This document shows, one piece after another, positions 34,901 through 44,019 of a stretch of 64,000 nucleotides of DNA. A program made the position numbers and the translations under genes. The notes under the pieces are model-generated. The model was not told the DNA's origin. It saw only the letters and a program-made list of their open reading frames with translations, and did not search any database. Positions within the stretch are counted from its first letter, which is position 1. Every line of letters starts with the position of its first letter. This DNA comes from Lunularia cruciata (Eukaryota > Streptophyta > Marchantiopsida > Lunulariales > Lunulariaceae): assembly GCA_948567375.1 (NCBI GenBank), contig CAOYZS010000005.1:744001-808000 (forward strand), read 5' to 3'.

Positions 34901-35069
34901 ATTGCCCCCCTAGCTGGCGGTTAGGTCCCTCTAACTCCAGATAGCCATCTACTCTAAGTATATGGTATACCCTCTAATGGGCAAAGATCAGGAGGCCGGG
35001 TGCTATGGAGCCCCATCGTTAGTCGCCTGTCTGCAATCTATACCATATAAAGAATGAACTAGCTATAGG

Positions 35070-35369
35070 TCAAGTACATCTAGGACATAACCACTGTCCT
35101 TGAGGAACCACCGTGAGGGGAGGAGTCATACATGCCATATGCCATCCTCTCGAACAGCTATCACACACTAACATAGTAGCAGCTCCACCAGAAGAGCCAC
35201 ATAACATACACCTCAAGCCTGCACGTACAAGTGCCAAGCTTGGGTCCATAGTACCATCAATGTTTGGGAGGTGGCATGGCGCACAATTGTGCACATGATC
35301 CTTCCAAACAACACCATCACGTCCTTCTAACACAAGGACTCCAGATGGCAAAACCTCGCGCACTCTCAA
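35070..35369 (-). pseudogene. Integrase C-terminus with PHD finger (end of MT-2 pol)
   Basis: A 99-codon open frame. Residues 1-30 (RVREVLPSGVLVLEGRDGVVW) look like the small beta-barrel after integrase. Residues 54-98 form a canonical C4HC3 PHD finger: C54/C57, C69/C72, H77/C80, C95/C98, with WH at 76-77 and the conserved Trp 93 two residues before C95. The frame ends right after the last Cys. PHD fingers generally read histone H3 tails, so this sits where chromoviruses carry a chromodomain and could guide integration; that role is inferred. It lies in a different frame from upstream pol because of a shift near 35430-35470, and a TAG interrupts at about 35400. Confidence 0.9.
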
Positions 35370-35439
35370 GATAGTGCGGCCTGTAGAAACATCAAGTGTC
35401 GTCGGTGCTGTCTACTGTAGATATACATAGTCGCCTGGA

Positions 35440-36829
35440 TGAAATCGACGGATCGAGGGTCTATAACCTCCTCCTCGAATGCATAGCGTAAAGTATCTCT
35501 ATGCTGAGCAATCGCCAAGTTCTCGAAGGCCATCGGCATTACTCTCCGAAAGATCTCTGCCCGCTGAGAACATGCGCTCATCCATACATCAGGGTCATCC
35601 AAGTCCAAAACTACAGTAGCATCTCGACGAATGGCTGCAGGTAAATCTGGATCTCATCCATAGAGTAGAAAGTATGGAGAGAAGGATGCTAAGGAGGCTT
35701 GCCGGCTGAACCGATAGCCCATGGCCAACCAAGGTAACTGGAGATCCCAATCTCCCAAGTGGCCTCTCTGCAAACCATACTTTCACAATCCTCTCTTCAC
35801 CGTCTGAACCACTCTCTCTGCTAAGCCATCTGCCTCAGGGTGATCTCGGGATGTAGTACGATGATCAATCAAAGCCTTGTCACACAAGACCTGAAACTCT
35901 CCCAAGAACTCTGTACCCTGATCAGTCAAAACCTCAGCTGGTGCACCAAAATGACTAAGAACTCGATCCAGGAACGAGTAAGCTGTCCCTTCACTAGACT
36001 TGTCAGGAAGTGCCACCAACTCAATCCACTTGGAGAAGTGCTCCACCATCACCAAAACATACCGATGATGTCTCACAGTCAGCGGTAAAGGTCCGGCGAA
36101 GTCCAAACTCCAACGGTAACCCAATCCCATGATAGGTAATGGGTGTAACTGTGGCGTAGGAGCATTGAATGATGCTCTAACTCGGTCACAAACCACACAT
36201 CTGGCAACAAACTGCTGTACCTCGGTCTGCATACCGCGCCACCAATAATGACTCTGGAGTAAGCTATATGTACGCTTTACTCCAAAATGTCCTAGCTCCT
36301 CATGAGCATGACGGACCAACTGTGGTCTCTGTGATGGAAGTGGTACTACTCGCACTCTACCATCCTCCCATACACGCAAAAGGTGTCTACCCTCCAATCT
36401 GAACCGTCTGGCTCGCTGAAGAACACGGTCTCTCTCCTTGGCCCCAACTGTGCCACCCACAACACCAGTGCAAAGATAGTCCATCACGAAGACATCATCG
36501 TGAATGTCTCGCTGAACTATACCAATATCTTCACTCTCTGGATCTATGACCTCAATAACTCCTCCTGTATGCGTTGAAAGAGATACCACCAAAGTCTCTG
36601 CAAATATACACAGAAAGGCCGATGCATGCCAACCTCGCACCATCTCCTCATCTGTCTCACCATGCCAACGTGCTCCGGTCTGATCCTGCTGGCTGGGACA
36701 TGGGTTTCTACTCAACCCATCTACATCACGGTTCACCACTCCAGGTCTGTGAACAACCGTGAAATCATACTCCTGTAAAATCAGAGCCGATCGTGCAAGC
36801 TTCCCTGAAAGCTTGTCGGACTCCATCAA
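35440..36829 (-). pseudogene. Integrase of MT-2 pol
   Basis: Same frame as the methyltransferase and RT. It holds the RNase H tail (LARSALILQEYDFTVVHRPGVVNRDVDGLSR), the zinc-binding region (H...H, then CVVCDRVRA) and the core with all three catalytic residues: Asp in SLDFAGPLP, Asp in LTDQGTEF, Glu in EADGLAER. Stops at 35783-35785 and 35654-35656 are TGA where CGA (Arg) is expected. The segment to 35366 (DPDVWMSACSQRAEIFRRV...NLAIAQHRDTLRYA) leads to the PHD-containing tail. Confidence 0.92.
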
Positions 36830-38071
36830 CCACTTCAGCGGCTGATGATCAGTGATGAGAGTGAAGGGGTTACCAAATAGGTAACATCAGAAATGTGCTA
36901 CTGCCCAAACTGCTGCCAAGCACTCTCACTCATATGAACTATACTTCGCCTCCGCTGAATTGTTGGAGCGACTAGCATAGGCCACCACAAACTCCTTCTC
37001 CTCATCATCATGCTGGGTGAGCACAGCTCCAAGCTCCAACATACTCCAATCAATGTGAACCTGAAATGGTCGTCCCCTGATCGGTCTCCTCAAAATAGGA
37101 GCAGATGTCAACCTCTCCTTGAGCTCTACAAAAGCTCTCTCCTGCTCATCTCCCCACCACCACTCCTGTGTAAGCTTGGTCAGCTTCGTCAAGGCCTTGG
37201 CAATGGCACTAAATCCTCTAACATAGCGGCGATAGAAGTTCGCCAACCCAAGGAATGCTCACACTCTGCTCACATCCGTAGGCCGAGGAATACATGCAAT
37301 AGCCTCCACCTTGGTTTGCTGGACACCAAGTCCTCCGGGGTAGATAGTGTGACCCAAATACTCAACTTGCTCATGGAAGAACCTACACTTCCCAGGATGT
37401 AATTTGAGTCCATGAGATCTCAACCTCTCAAACACCTCCAACAACTGTCGCTCATGCTCCTCCACAGTAGTGCTATACACCAAAATGTCATCAATATAGC
37501 ACTGAGCAAAATCCAGTCCAGCTAGGATCCTATCCATGACCCTCTGGAACTCAGCAAGAGCATTCTTCAACCCAAATGGTAAGAACCTCCACTGATATAA
37601 CACATCCTTGCCGTGAGGATCAATAGCCCAAAATGCTGTCTTGGACTTATCCTCCTCCCTGATCGGCAACTGATGATATCCCGCTCGAAGATCCAAAGTA
37701 CTGAAGACCTTTGCATGCCCAATCGCATCAAAAATCTCCTCCGGTGTAGGCATGGCATACCGATCAGCCCTGGTCTGTCGGTTGATAGGACGGTAATCTC
37801 CACACATCCGCCTATCTGTATAGTTGCCATGCATATCTTTCTTGGCTGGCATCACTGTCGCTGATGCATACTCTCCATGTGAAATCTCCACCAAACCAGC
37901 CTCAAAAAGGTCACTACTCCGGCTCTGAATCAATGTCCTCTCCATCTCACTATATCGATAAGGACGTCGGAAAACAGGTGTGTCGCTAGTCAGCTCAATC
38001 CGTATACCAGGTCCCTTCAGAGCACCCAAATCCTTCATACTGAAGGCAAAACAACTCGTGTGACTCCTCAA
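36830..38071 (-). pseudogene. Reverse transcriptase and RNase H of MT-2 pol
   Basis: RT is open at 38071-37259 (270 codons): RPYRYSEMER, CGDYRPIN, FSTLDLRAGYHQLPI, FLPFGLKNALAEFQRVMD and active site CYIDDILVY. A TGA at 37259-37261 (Arg CGA expected) separates it from FLGLANFYRRYVRGFS and RNase H (VHIDWS, AYASRS). A second TGA at 36887-36889 precedes ITDHQPLKWLMES. Apart from these two stops the frame is continuous with the methyltransferase upstream and integrase downstream. Confidence 0.95.
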
Positions 38072-38179
38072 GAACCTCCAAACCCTCCGTCTTTCCTCTC
38101 CAGTAAGCTTGGGTCCAAGATCTAGCTCCCAAGTATCCTCTGTAACTGTAGTAGGAGTGGAAGACGTACTGACTGGCTG

Positions 38180-39514
38180 CTATATTGGGCCCTTGGGAGC
38201 AATGGTGTCATGCTCCCAACCACTAGAGGTCCCAACCTCTGTGTGAAAAACTCCCTCCACTCTGGCTGCAAGCTCCATACGTCCTCTGGCTGCATCCCAT
38301 GTGGACCAAGGGTGTAATCCAAGTAGCCCACGCTCACCTGGATGGACTCCAAGTAGACCACTCTCCCTAGTAGCTACTGGATGTGTCCCAAGAATACCAT
38401 GTCTACTCGGTCCATCGCCCCCAGCATGTGCCTGAATCGTCTCGATAGGCACAGGGCTCACAAGTGTCCGAGTGGTGATGCCTATCAAGCGCATCCTACG
38501 CTGCTCTGCCAAACCAAGGTTCACAATCCAGGTCAAACAGTTCAGGTCCATAGCCTGACCTAACACTTGACGCCTGGATGCCTCTGACACTGCTGGAACA
38601 GCGGTAATACCAGTGCGAAAACCCATCACCCGCTCTCTCTCATCAGCATTGGGCTCCACCAACTGCTGTAACTGTGAGTCCCAAACAAGTCCAGGTCCTC
38701 CCTCTCGAAAAGCATGAGAGCCTGGGAAACTCATGAGTGTGGGAAATGCAGCTCTAGGCTGTCCAACTAGGTTCACCACTGCCATAGGTGACCTATCAGC
38801 CACTACCACTGTCTGAGACTGACGCCCAACATCCAAGATATCATCAACAAGGATGTGGTCTAGTCGCTGAATCCCATCATAACTACGCTGTAGAACCTCT
38901 CTGGGTAAAAGGTTCGTCCACCAAAGATGAAGACGATGAGCCCGTGATCCCACTCTGGCTGCATCTAACAATACAGCAGGTCCCATCCAATAATGGACCT
39001 GATGTGTACTCGCCACCACTCTAGTGCGAGAATCACCCATCAATGGAACGTTCTCCAAAAGGTAAGCTGGAGAAACAGACTGATGAACCTGGAGATGTCG
39101 TAGTATCCGTAACATCTCCCAAAACACACCAGAACGAGGATCCTGAAGACCCAAACCGCGGCCCGCACGTGTATGTCCCTGACATGGCCATCCAGAAATC
39201 ACCAAGTGAATAGGCCCATGTCTCTCTAGGTCATACGCCCCCAATAAGGAAATGTCTCCTGGTAAGGCCTTCTGGTAACCTCTGACTGCTGACATCGGTA
39301 ATAACTCCGGAGACCGATAGGCCAAGTGTGCCACATGATGTAGAGAGACTCGCCTAGCAGTCTCATCTCTCTCTACATACAAGTACCTCTGTACTCGGAT
39401 ACCCGCCTGTAACACCACAGCTAGTCCGGTGCTGATCCCACCAAACAACTCCAATAGGCATATCCCCTCTGCTGGATACTGCCAAGCAATGAGTGTGGTA
39501 TCCAGAGGTGTCAA
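38180..39514 (-). CDS. C5 cytosine DNA methyltransferase domain of MT-2 pol (444 open codons)
   Basis: Motifs in canonical order: I, LLELFGGISTGLAVVLQAGI (residues 20-39) with YLYVERD (44-50) after it; IV, SGWPCQG with catalytic Cys 111; VI, LENVP (153-157); VIII, SRAHRLHLWW (190-199); IX-like AFPTLMSFPGSHAFR (256-270); X, ERVMGFRTG...VLGQAMDLNCLTWIV. I, IV and VI resemble the DNMT3/DRM-like branch more than DNMT1, by eye. A tail (345-444) carries three GLLGxHP-type repeats. The domain sits between protease and RT, in frame with both. Stops at 38180 (TAG) and 39554 (TAA) bound it, so it is part of a broken polyprotein rather than a free gene. It would methylate cytosine in DNA; target and role in the element's cycle are unknown. 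Confidence 0.93.
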   Translation of the reverse strand: MTPLDTTLIAWQYPAEGICLLELFGGISTGLAVVLQAGIRVQRYLYVERDETARRVSLHHVAHLAYRSPELLPMSAVRGYQKALPGDISLLGAYDLERHGPIHLVISGWPCQGHTRAGRGLGLQDPRSGVFWEMLRILRHLQVHQSVSPAYLLENVPLMGDSRTRVVASTHQVHYWMGPAVLLDAARVGSRAHRLHLWWTNLLPREVLQRSYDGIQRLDHILVDDILDVGRQSQTVVVADRSPMAVVNLVGQPRAAFPTLMSFPGSHAFREGGPGLVWDSQLQQLVEPNADERERVMGFRTGITAVPAVSEASRRQVLGQAMDLNCLTWIVNLGLAEQRRMRLIGITTRTLVSPVPIETIQAHAGGDGPSRHGILGTHPVATRESGLLGVHPGERGLLGLHPWSTWDAARGRMELAARVEGVFHTEVGTSSGWEHDTIAPKGPI

Positions 39515-39796
39515 AGCAATCGCCTCTAGAGGCTCATCCTCACACTCATCCCCTTATGGTACGAAGGCTCCACTCCAAGCCTGCTGCACCAACTGATCTG
39601 CATGCTGTTGCAATGGCTCCTCTGAACTCCACAATGGAACATCCAAGGTGGATGGAACAATCCCACTCGTACTCCATAGACGAGTGATCTCCTCTGGTAC
39701 TGGAGTATCCTCTGCATGGGCGTTCCCCTCCAACAAGTCACCAGGCCAAGTAACTGCACCGCTGAAAGCTAAAACTGATGCTGCCATGGTCCTGGA

Positions 39797-40681
39797 CTAT
39801 AGTGAGCCAAGACTGCCACTACTGAAACGTACTGGTAGGCGACATACTCGTCCCTCACCAGACTGCCAACCAGGTCTATAAGAGGCTATCTCCTCCCAAT
39901 AGTCAATACTGAAACCCATAGGGTATAACACTGCTCCTCCAACTAGCACATCATAGGACTCAGCTATCGTCGCAATAGCTTGAGCTCTCACCACCAAGCT
40001 ATCAGTCGGATGACCAGGCTGAACCTGGACAACAAGCTCCCCACGTGTGATGTACTGTGCCGAACCACCACCTAGAGATGTCTGGATCTGAAATGGACAC
40101 CTCTCCACATCGGTCTTCCGTAACTCCAGACCAACAACTGCAGCCTTCCCCAACATAAGGGGCTGCGCACCAGAGCGTAACAAGACTCTCTGTGGTGTAT
40201 AGACCTTCCCTGAAGGTCCCACCAAACGAAAGATCCCCCTCTGGTTATCCAATAGGACAACACCAGGTGTAAACCGCGCTCTCTCAAAGGCCGGTCTAGC
40301 TGGCAACTCCTCCAGTCTAGCCGCTACTGCCTGCCATAAACCACTGGTCGCTGAACGGATCCCATGCTCCTCAACCAAGTCAGCTCCACTACCAACCACC
40401 TCTGCTCTAGTAGTAGGAACTGCACCATCCCTACTCTCACACAACGTGGCAGCCAACCGAAACACTGGGGCTGGGTCAACTCCCAATGTAAACATGTCAC
40501 TGGCTGAAAATAAAGGATGCCGCATAATCAGCTGAGCCGCCCCCAACATCATGCTAGACTCCGTATGTGTAGTAGCAGGTGGCTGACTAGCAGGTACTCC
40601 ATCAGGTACTCCATCAGGTACTCCATCACCACCTACCACACTTGCACTGGGACGTCTAGGAACCATGGATGTCGTCTGCAA
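39797..40681 (-). pseudogene. Protease region of MT-2 pol
   Basis: A 294-codon frame in the same phase as the methyltransferase. The N-terminus has a GVPDGVPDGVP tandem. Residues about 135-270 form a retropepsin-like fold: VLLRSGAQPLMLGKAAV where VLLDSGAQ is expected, then YDVLVGGAVLYPMGFSIDYW near the C-terminal strand. The catalytic Asp position is Arg (codon CGC), so the copy looks proteolytically dead. A TAG at 39797-39799 and a 280-nt linker (39787-39554, MAASVLAFSGAVTWPGDLL) join it to the methyltransferase. Confidence 0.7.
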
Positions 40682-41023
40682 TGCCTCAGATAGCGTGAAA
40701 GACTGTGGAAGAAGACGGAACTACATATCGAAAGGGTACAAAACCCGCTCAGGAATGTATGGATGTATGCACTTCCCCGTCAACCAGTCCCACCTCGTCG
40801 TATCCAGGGGCTAACGAGGGCACCTCACTTATTCCCTGGCTGAAGGGCCTGTCTTCCGTGAACGGGCAGATTGTCGGGGGAAGCAGGGGAGGAAGTGGAA
40901 TTGCCTGTACGAGTAGCAGCACCGGACTTCCCCCCTTGCATGTCATGCACGGTGGGCCTTCCAGTGCCCCTATGACTCCTCTCCTCAGTTCTCCGACTGC
41001 CAGGATGCCGCATGTGAAGTCAG
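40682..41023 (-). other. N-terminal pol / gag-pol junction sequence of MT-2
   Basis: GC-richer DNA between the inverted block and the protease frame. On minus, a 63-codon frame (41013-40825, TVHDMQGGKSGAATRTGN) may be the end of gag or start of pol. Nothing certain. Confidence 0.35.
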
Positions 41024-41632
41024 GGGGAAATCGGGTGCAGGAACGTTGAGTGTTGGTGGTATCTCCAAGCTCGGTGGATCGTGATAGCTCGATTCAGGTT
41101 CTGTGTTTCCCTAGTGTGCAGAAGCTCGTGTAGTTGATGCAAATTTGGCAGTTAGGCGGACGGTGTGCGGAAGCGCTGGCCAAATTTCGAGCAAAGAAGG
41201 AGCAATTTTTGAGCAGTGTTCTGATTTTGAGCTCAGGAGGTGAAGGCAGGACCAATTTGCTGCGAGTTGGGCTCAGAAAGTGAAATTGAAGGTGGAGTTG
41301 GAAAGCTCTTCTCATGAAATTGTGATTTGGAAAAACCCATTTTGTCAATTTGGCTCAAGTGGAAAGTTAGCGGGGGATTTGGCGGACATCCATCTTTAGG
41401 GTTTACGTCAGATTTTGGGCCAGAATTGGAGGAGTTTCGCTGTTTGGCCAGATTTGGAGAAGTTTTGCTAGTTTGGAGGAGTTTCGCAGATTTGGAGAAG
41501 TTTCACCAATTTTGGAGGAGGTTCGAAGTGGCAACAAGAAAGGCCTCATTTGGCTGAATTTCGGCGTTTAGAGGCTTCGAGGCTTCGAGGCATAGGGCTG
41601 TGGGCTATGAGAGGCTACGAAGGCCTAGAAGG

Positions 41633-41654
41633 GCCAGCAAGCCAGCTTGCTGGC
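41633..41654. repeat. Perfect 10-bp inverted repeat in MT-2 leader
   Basis: GCCAGCAAGC-CA-GCTTGCTGGC. It would form a stable hairpin in the leader RNA and is self-complementary, so it could mediate RNA dimerisation or packaging (inference). Conserved in MT-1 with one mismatch. Confidence 0.7.
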
Positions 41655-41720
41655 GTGAGGCTAGCTAGTTTAGTGTAGATCTTGGTCATTGGTTGGCAAA
41701 ATCTGCCTTTCTTGCTAGAT

Positions 41721-41793
41721 TGTGCGCAACAGGGTTTGACCCCTAGATCTCTTGTTCCTAGACTGGTGCCCTAGCCAACTGGTCCACCCTCAC
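41721..41793 (-). other. tRNA-like sequence, antisense in MT-2 leader
   Basis: Minus-strand GGACCAGTTGGCTAGGGC (D-arm/A-box-like) and AGGGGTCAAACCCT (T-arm/B-box-like) are spaced as in a tRNA, with a poor anticodon stem. Conserved with MT-1 25032-25103. Confidence 0.5.
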
Positions 41794-42251
41794 TTTTTGT
41801 CATAGTGACTGTGCCACTGTTATCTATACACATGTAGCTTTGGCTAGGAGAGGCAGTTTGATCCCATTCTTGGTGATCCTGGTAGCTTAGGACTTAGATA
41901 CAAACTACTCTTATGTCAAATGCCAAATGGTGGCAGAGTCAGTCCCGTGTTGTGTTATGAGATGGAGGGTTTTCGTTTAGATTTCTTGTGATTGGATCCC
42001 CTCCATTCTCTGCTTCCTGTTTGTGCACCATGTTTGTGTGAGGTGCCTTGACTTTTGAGCGTTGGTGCTCTGGTGTGCTCTCGGTGGTGAGGCTGGAGTG
42101 ATGACCAGTCAAACTACCTTTGTTTCTCTCCGGTGAGGCAGGAAGTGATGACCTGCAGACCGTGAGAGTGCGTGTTATGATGGCAGGTTACAGGTTGCCC
42201 TTCCCTTAGTGTAGTTATCTCGGTAGAGTTACATTAGTGGGTGGTGTTTAG

Positions 42252-43856
42252 TTGGTGTTGGCACGTGGTGGTGTTGGCACTTGGTGGGGTACTTGCGGTT
42301 GCGACTTGCGGTTGCAGTCGGTGGTTCGGGTTTGCTGTTGCAGTTACGTGGTTACGACGGAGTTCTTTGGAGATTCCAGAGGAGTTAGCCCTGCAGTACG
42401 CAGTGGGTTTACTCGGAGTGGTGCTCGGTATCAGCCTATATCTCAGGTCCCAGTGAGGGAGGAGATTGACTCTGAGTTGGAGTTCGACACAGGAGCTGAT
42501 TCAGTTGAGAGTGCACTTGGTGTGTCCGCACCGTTGTTGTGGGACATGGACGAGATTTATGGGGCCTCCAAAGGCCCTAGGCGTTACTCTGGTACAGTGG
42601 GTACCATTGAGTTGGATGACTTTATCCAGGAGTTCGATAGTTGGTGTGATCTGCAGCAGATGCGGAACCCGACTTTGTTCACACCCTTCATGGCATGGAA
42701 GGGGTTGTTTCAGCACTTGGAGGGTCCACCGATGGATGATTACCATGAGTTCAGGAGAGCTCATTTGGAGGAGATTGAGTTATGGAGACAGTATTGGTCT
42801 CCACACTATGTCTCCATCACTTCAGGCTCAGTGGCCAGGAGTAGATCGGCTGTACCTACGAGTTCTAGCTCGAGTAGTGTGGGTGGAGCTAGTGGAGGTG
42901 CACTAGCTGGAGATAGTGCTACTACGAGTGGAGGTACCGCTGCAGGAGGTGGTGTGGTACCGGGGTTTAACCCCATGGTTGAGTTCTTCCTATGTTTGAG
43001 GCAGAACTACCAGGGAGTGCGGACTGACAAGCTGAGGAGCTTGCAGGAGTTCCAGCGGAAGGCTGGAGAGAGCCTACGCGAGGCATACACTCGCATGAGG
43101 CGGCTGATCAGTTTCACTCAGGAAGTTACTGAGGCCCAGGCAGTCCAGTTTTGGTATGGGATACTGGACAGGGAGTTGCAACGTAGAGTTCGTGATGCTA
43201 CGTTGTTGCAGGCTACTTCGCCCACTTTGGCAGTAGTCTTTGGTTTGGCTGAGCGTATTGAGCTCAACATGGTGGAGGAGAGAGTGGTGACAGCTGGATT
43301 TGGTAGAGAGACCTCATCCACGGTTGTGACTTCTTCTAGAGTGCAGCAGAGTGCACCACGCCCAGTTGGTTTTCGAGGACAGGGTGGACAGCCCAGATCC
43401 TATGGAGTGAGTGGAGGGCCTAGTGGAGTTAGACCCTTACCCTCATTTTTGGGTCAGCAACAGCCAGTGAGTGGTGGTGTTGCTTGTTGGACTTGTGGTG
43501 GACCTCACCATAGGAGAGAGTGTACTCAAGGCAGCGGACCTGATACCTCTGGTGCATCACAGCCAGCACAGAGGCAGTGTGAGCACTGCCATAGATTTGG
43601 TCATACTAGTGACCGGTTTTTTGACCTACACCCGGAGTTACGGAGTGGTAGGGCTGCTATGGCAGGTAGTAGAGGAGCTCCAGTTCATGGAGGACGAGGT
43701 GGTAGAGGTGGTGGTAGAGGATCTACACCTAGTAGGGGTGCAGTACCTGCCCTTACTTCTGACACAGCTATGGCTACTCGGATTGAGCAGTTGGAGCAGA
43801 GATTGGCTAGTATGGCTATTGCTCATAGGAGATCAGATTCGGGTACCCGCCTGTAA
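42252..43856 (+). CDS. Gag of the MT family, intact 534-codon frame
   Basis: Residues 70-190: acidic N-terminal region (EEIDSELEFDTGADS, LDDFIQEFDSWCDL, ELWRQYWSPHYVSI). Residues 200-237: Ser/Gly linker. Residues 240-345: Retrotrans_gag capsid (MVEFFLCLRQNY, LREAYTRMRRLISF, AVQFWYGILDRELQRRV). Residues 412-424: zinc knuckle CWTCGGPHHRREC. Residues 443-456: a second knuckle CEHCHRFGHTSDRF, whose last Cys is Phe. A Gly/Arg-rich tail and short coil end the protein. The last few codons read into the antisense methyltransferase duplicate, so the native C-terminus is lost. The first ATG is uncertain; MT-1 starts similarly. It lies on the strand opposite to its own pol. Confidence 0.9.
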   Translation: MVLARGGVGTWWGTCGCDLRLQSVVRVCCCSYVVTTEFFGDSRGVSPAVRSGFTRSGARYQPISQVPVREEIDSELEFDTGADSVESALGVSAPLLWDMDEIYGASKGPRRYSGTVGTIELDDFIQEFDSWCDLQQMRNPTLFTPFMAWKGLFQHLEGPPMDDYHEFRRAHLEEIELWRQYWSPHYVSITSGSVARSRSAVPTSSSSSSVGGASGGALAGDSATTSGGTAAGGGVVPGFNPMVEFFLCLRQNYQGVRTDKLRSLQEFQRKAGESLREAYTRMRRLISFTQEVTEAQAVQFWYGILDRELQRRVRDATLLQATSPTLAVVFGLAERIELNMVEERVVTAGFGRETSSTVVTSSRVQQSAPRPVGFRGQGGQPRSYGVSGGPSGVRPLPSFLGQQQPVSGGVACWTCGGPHHRRECTQGSGPDTSGASQPAQRQCEHCHRFGHTSDRFFDLHPELRSGRAAMAGSRGAPVHGGRGGRGGGRGSTPSRGAVPALTSDTAMATRIEQLEQRLASMAIAHRRSDSGTRL

Positions 43857-44019
43857 CACCACAGCTAGTCCGGTGCTGATCCCACCAAACAACTCCAATA
43901 GGCATATCCCCTCTACTGGATACTGCCAAGCAATGAGTGTGGTATCCAGAGGTGTCAAAGCAATCACCTCTGGAGGCTCATCCTCACACTCATCCCCTGA
44001 TGGTACGAAGGCTCCACTC
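43839..44019 (-). repeat. Duplicate of the methyltransferase 5' end (180 bp)
   Basis: Matches 39395-39574 with about four substitutions plus a few at the left junction. It includes the motif I region. At the codon where the main copy has TAA (39554-39556), this copy has TCA (Ser). It joins the 5' LTR remnant to the gag end. Confidence 0.9.

Larger units (their letters stand above)
41024..42251 (+). other. Gag leader of MT-2 (inverted relative to pol)
   Basis: Aligns base for base in the same order with MT-1 25705-24590 (minus). It includes the candidate primer site (41057-41074), a perfect inverted repeat (41633-41654), the tRNA-like module (41721-41793) and a GTGCTCTGGTGTGCTC stretch near 42065. 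No gene. It ends at the gag ATG. Confidence 0.75.

Noticed and set aside
35070-35369. RING finger or chromodomain instead of PHD
   Set aside because: The spacing C-x2-C-x11-C-x2-C-x4-H-x2-C-x14-C-x2-C with Trp two residues before C95 fits PHD; no chromodomain aromatic pattern is present.
38180-39514. Methyltransferase as a host gene interrupted by repeats
   Set aside because: It is in the same frame and strand as protease upstream and RT downstream, has no introns or flanking host exons, and its start is duplicated within the element.
40705-41049. 114-codon plus-strand frame as a gene
   Set aside because: It spans the inversion junction and overlaps the presumed pol N-terminus on the other strand; no motif supports it.
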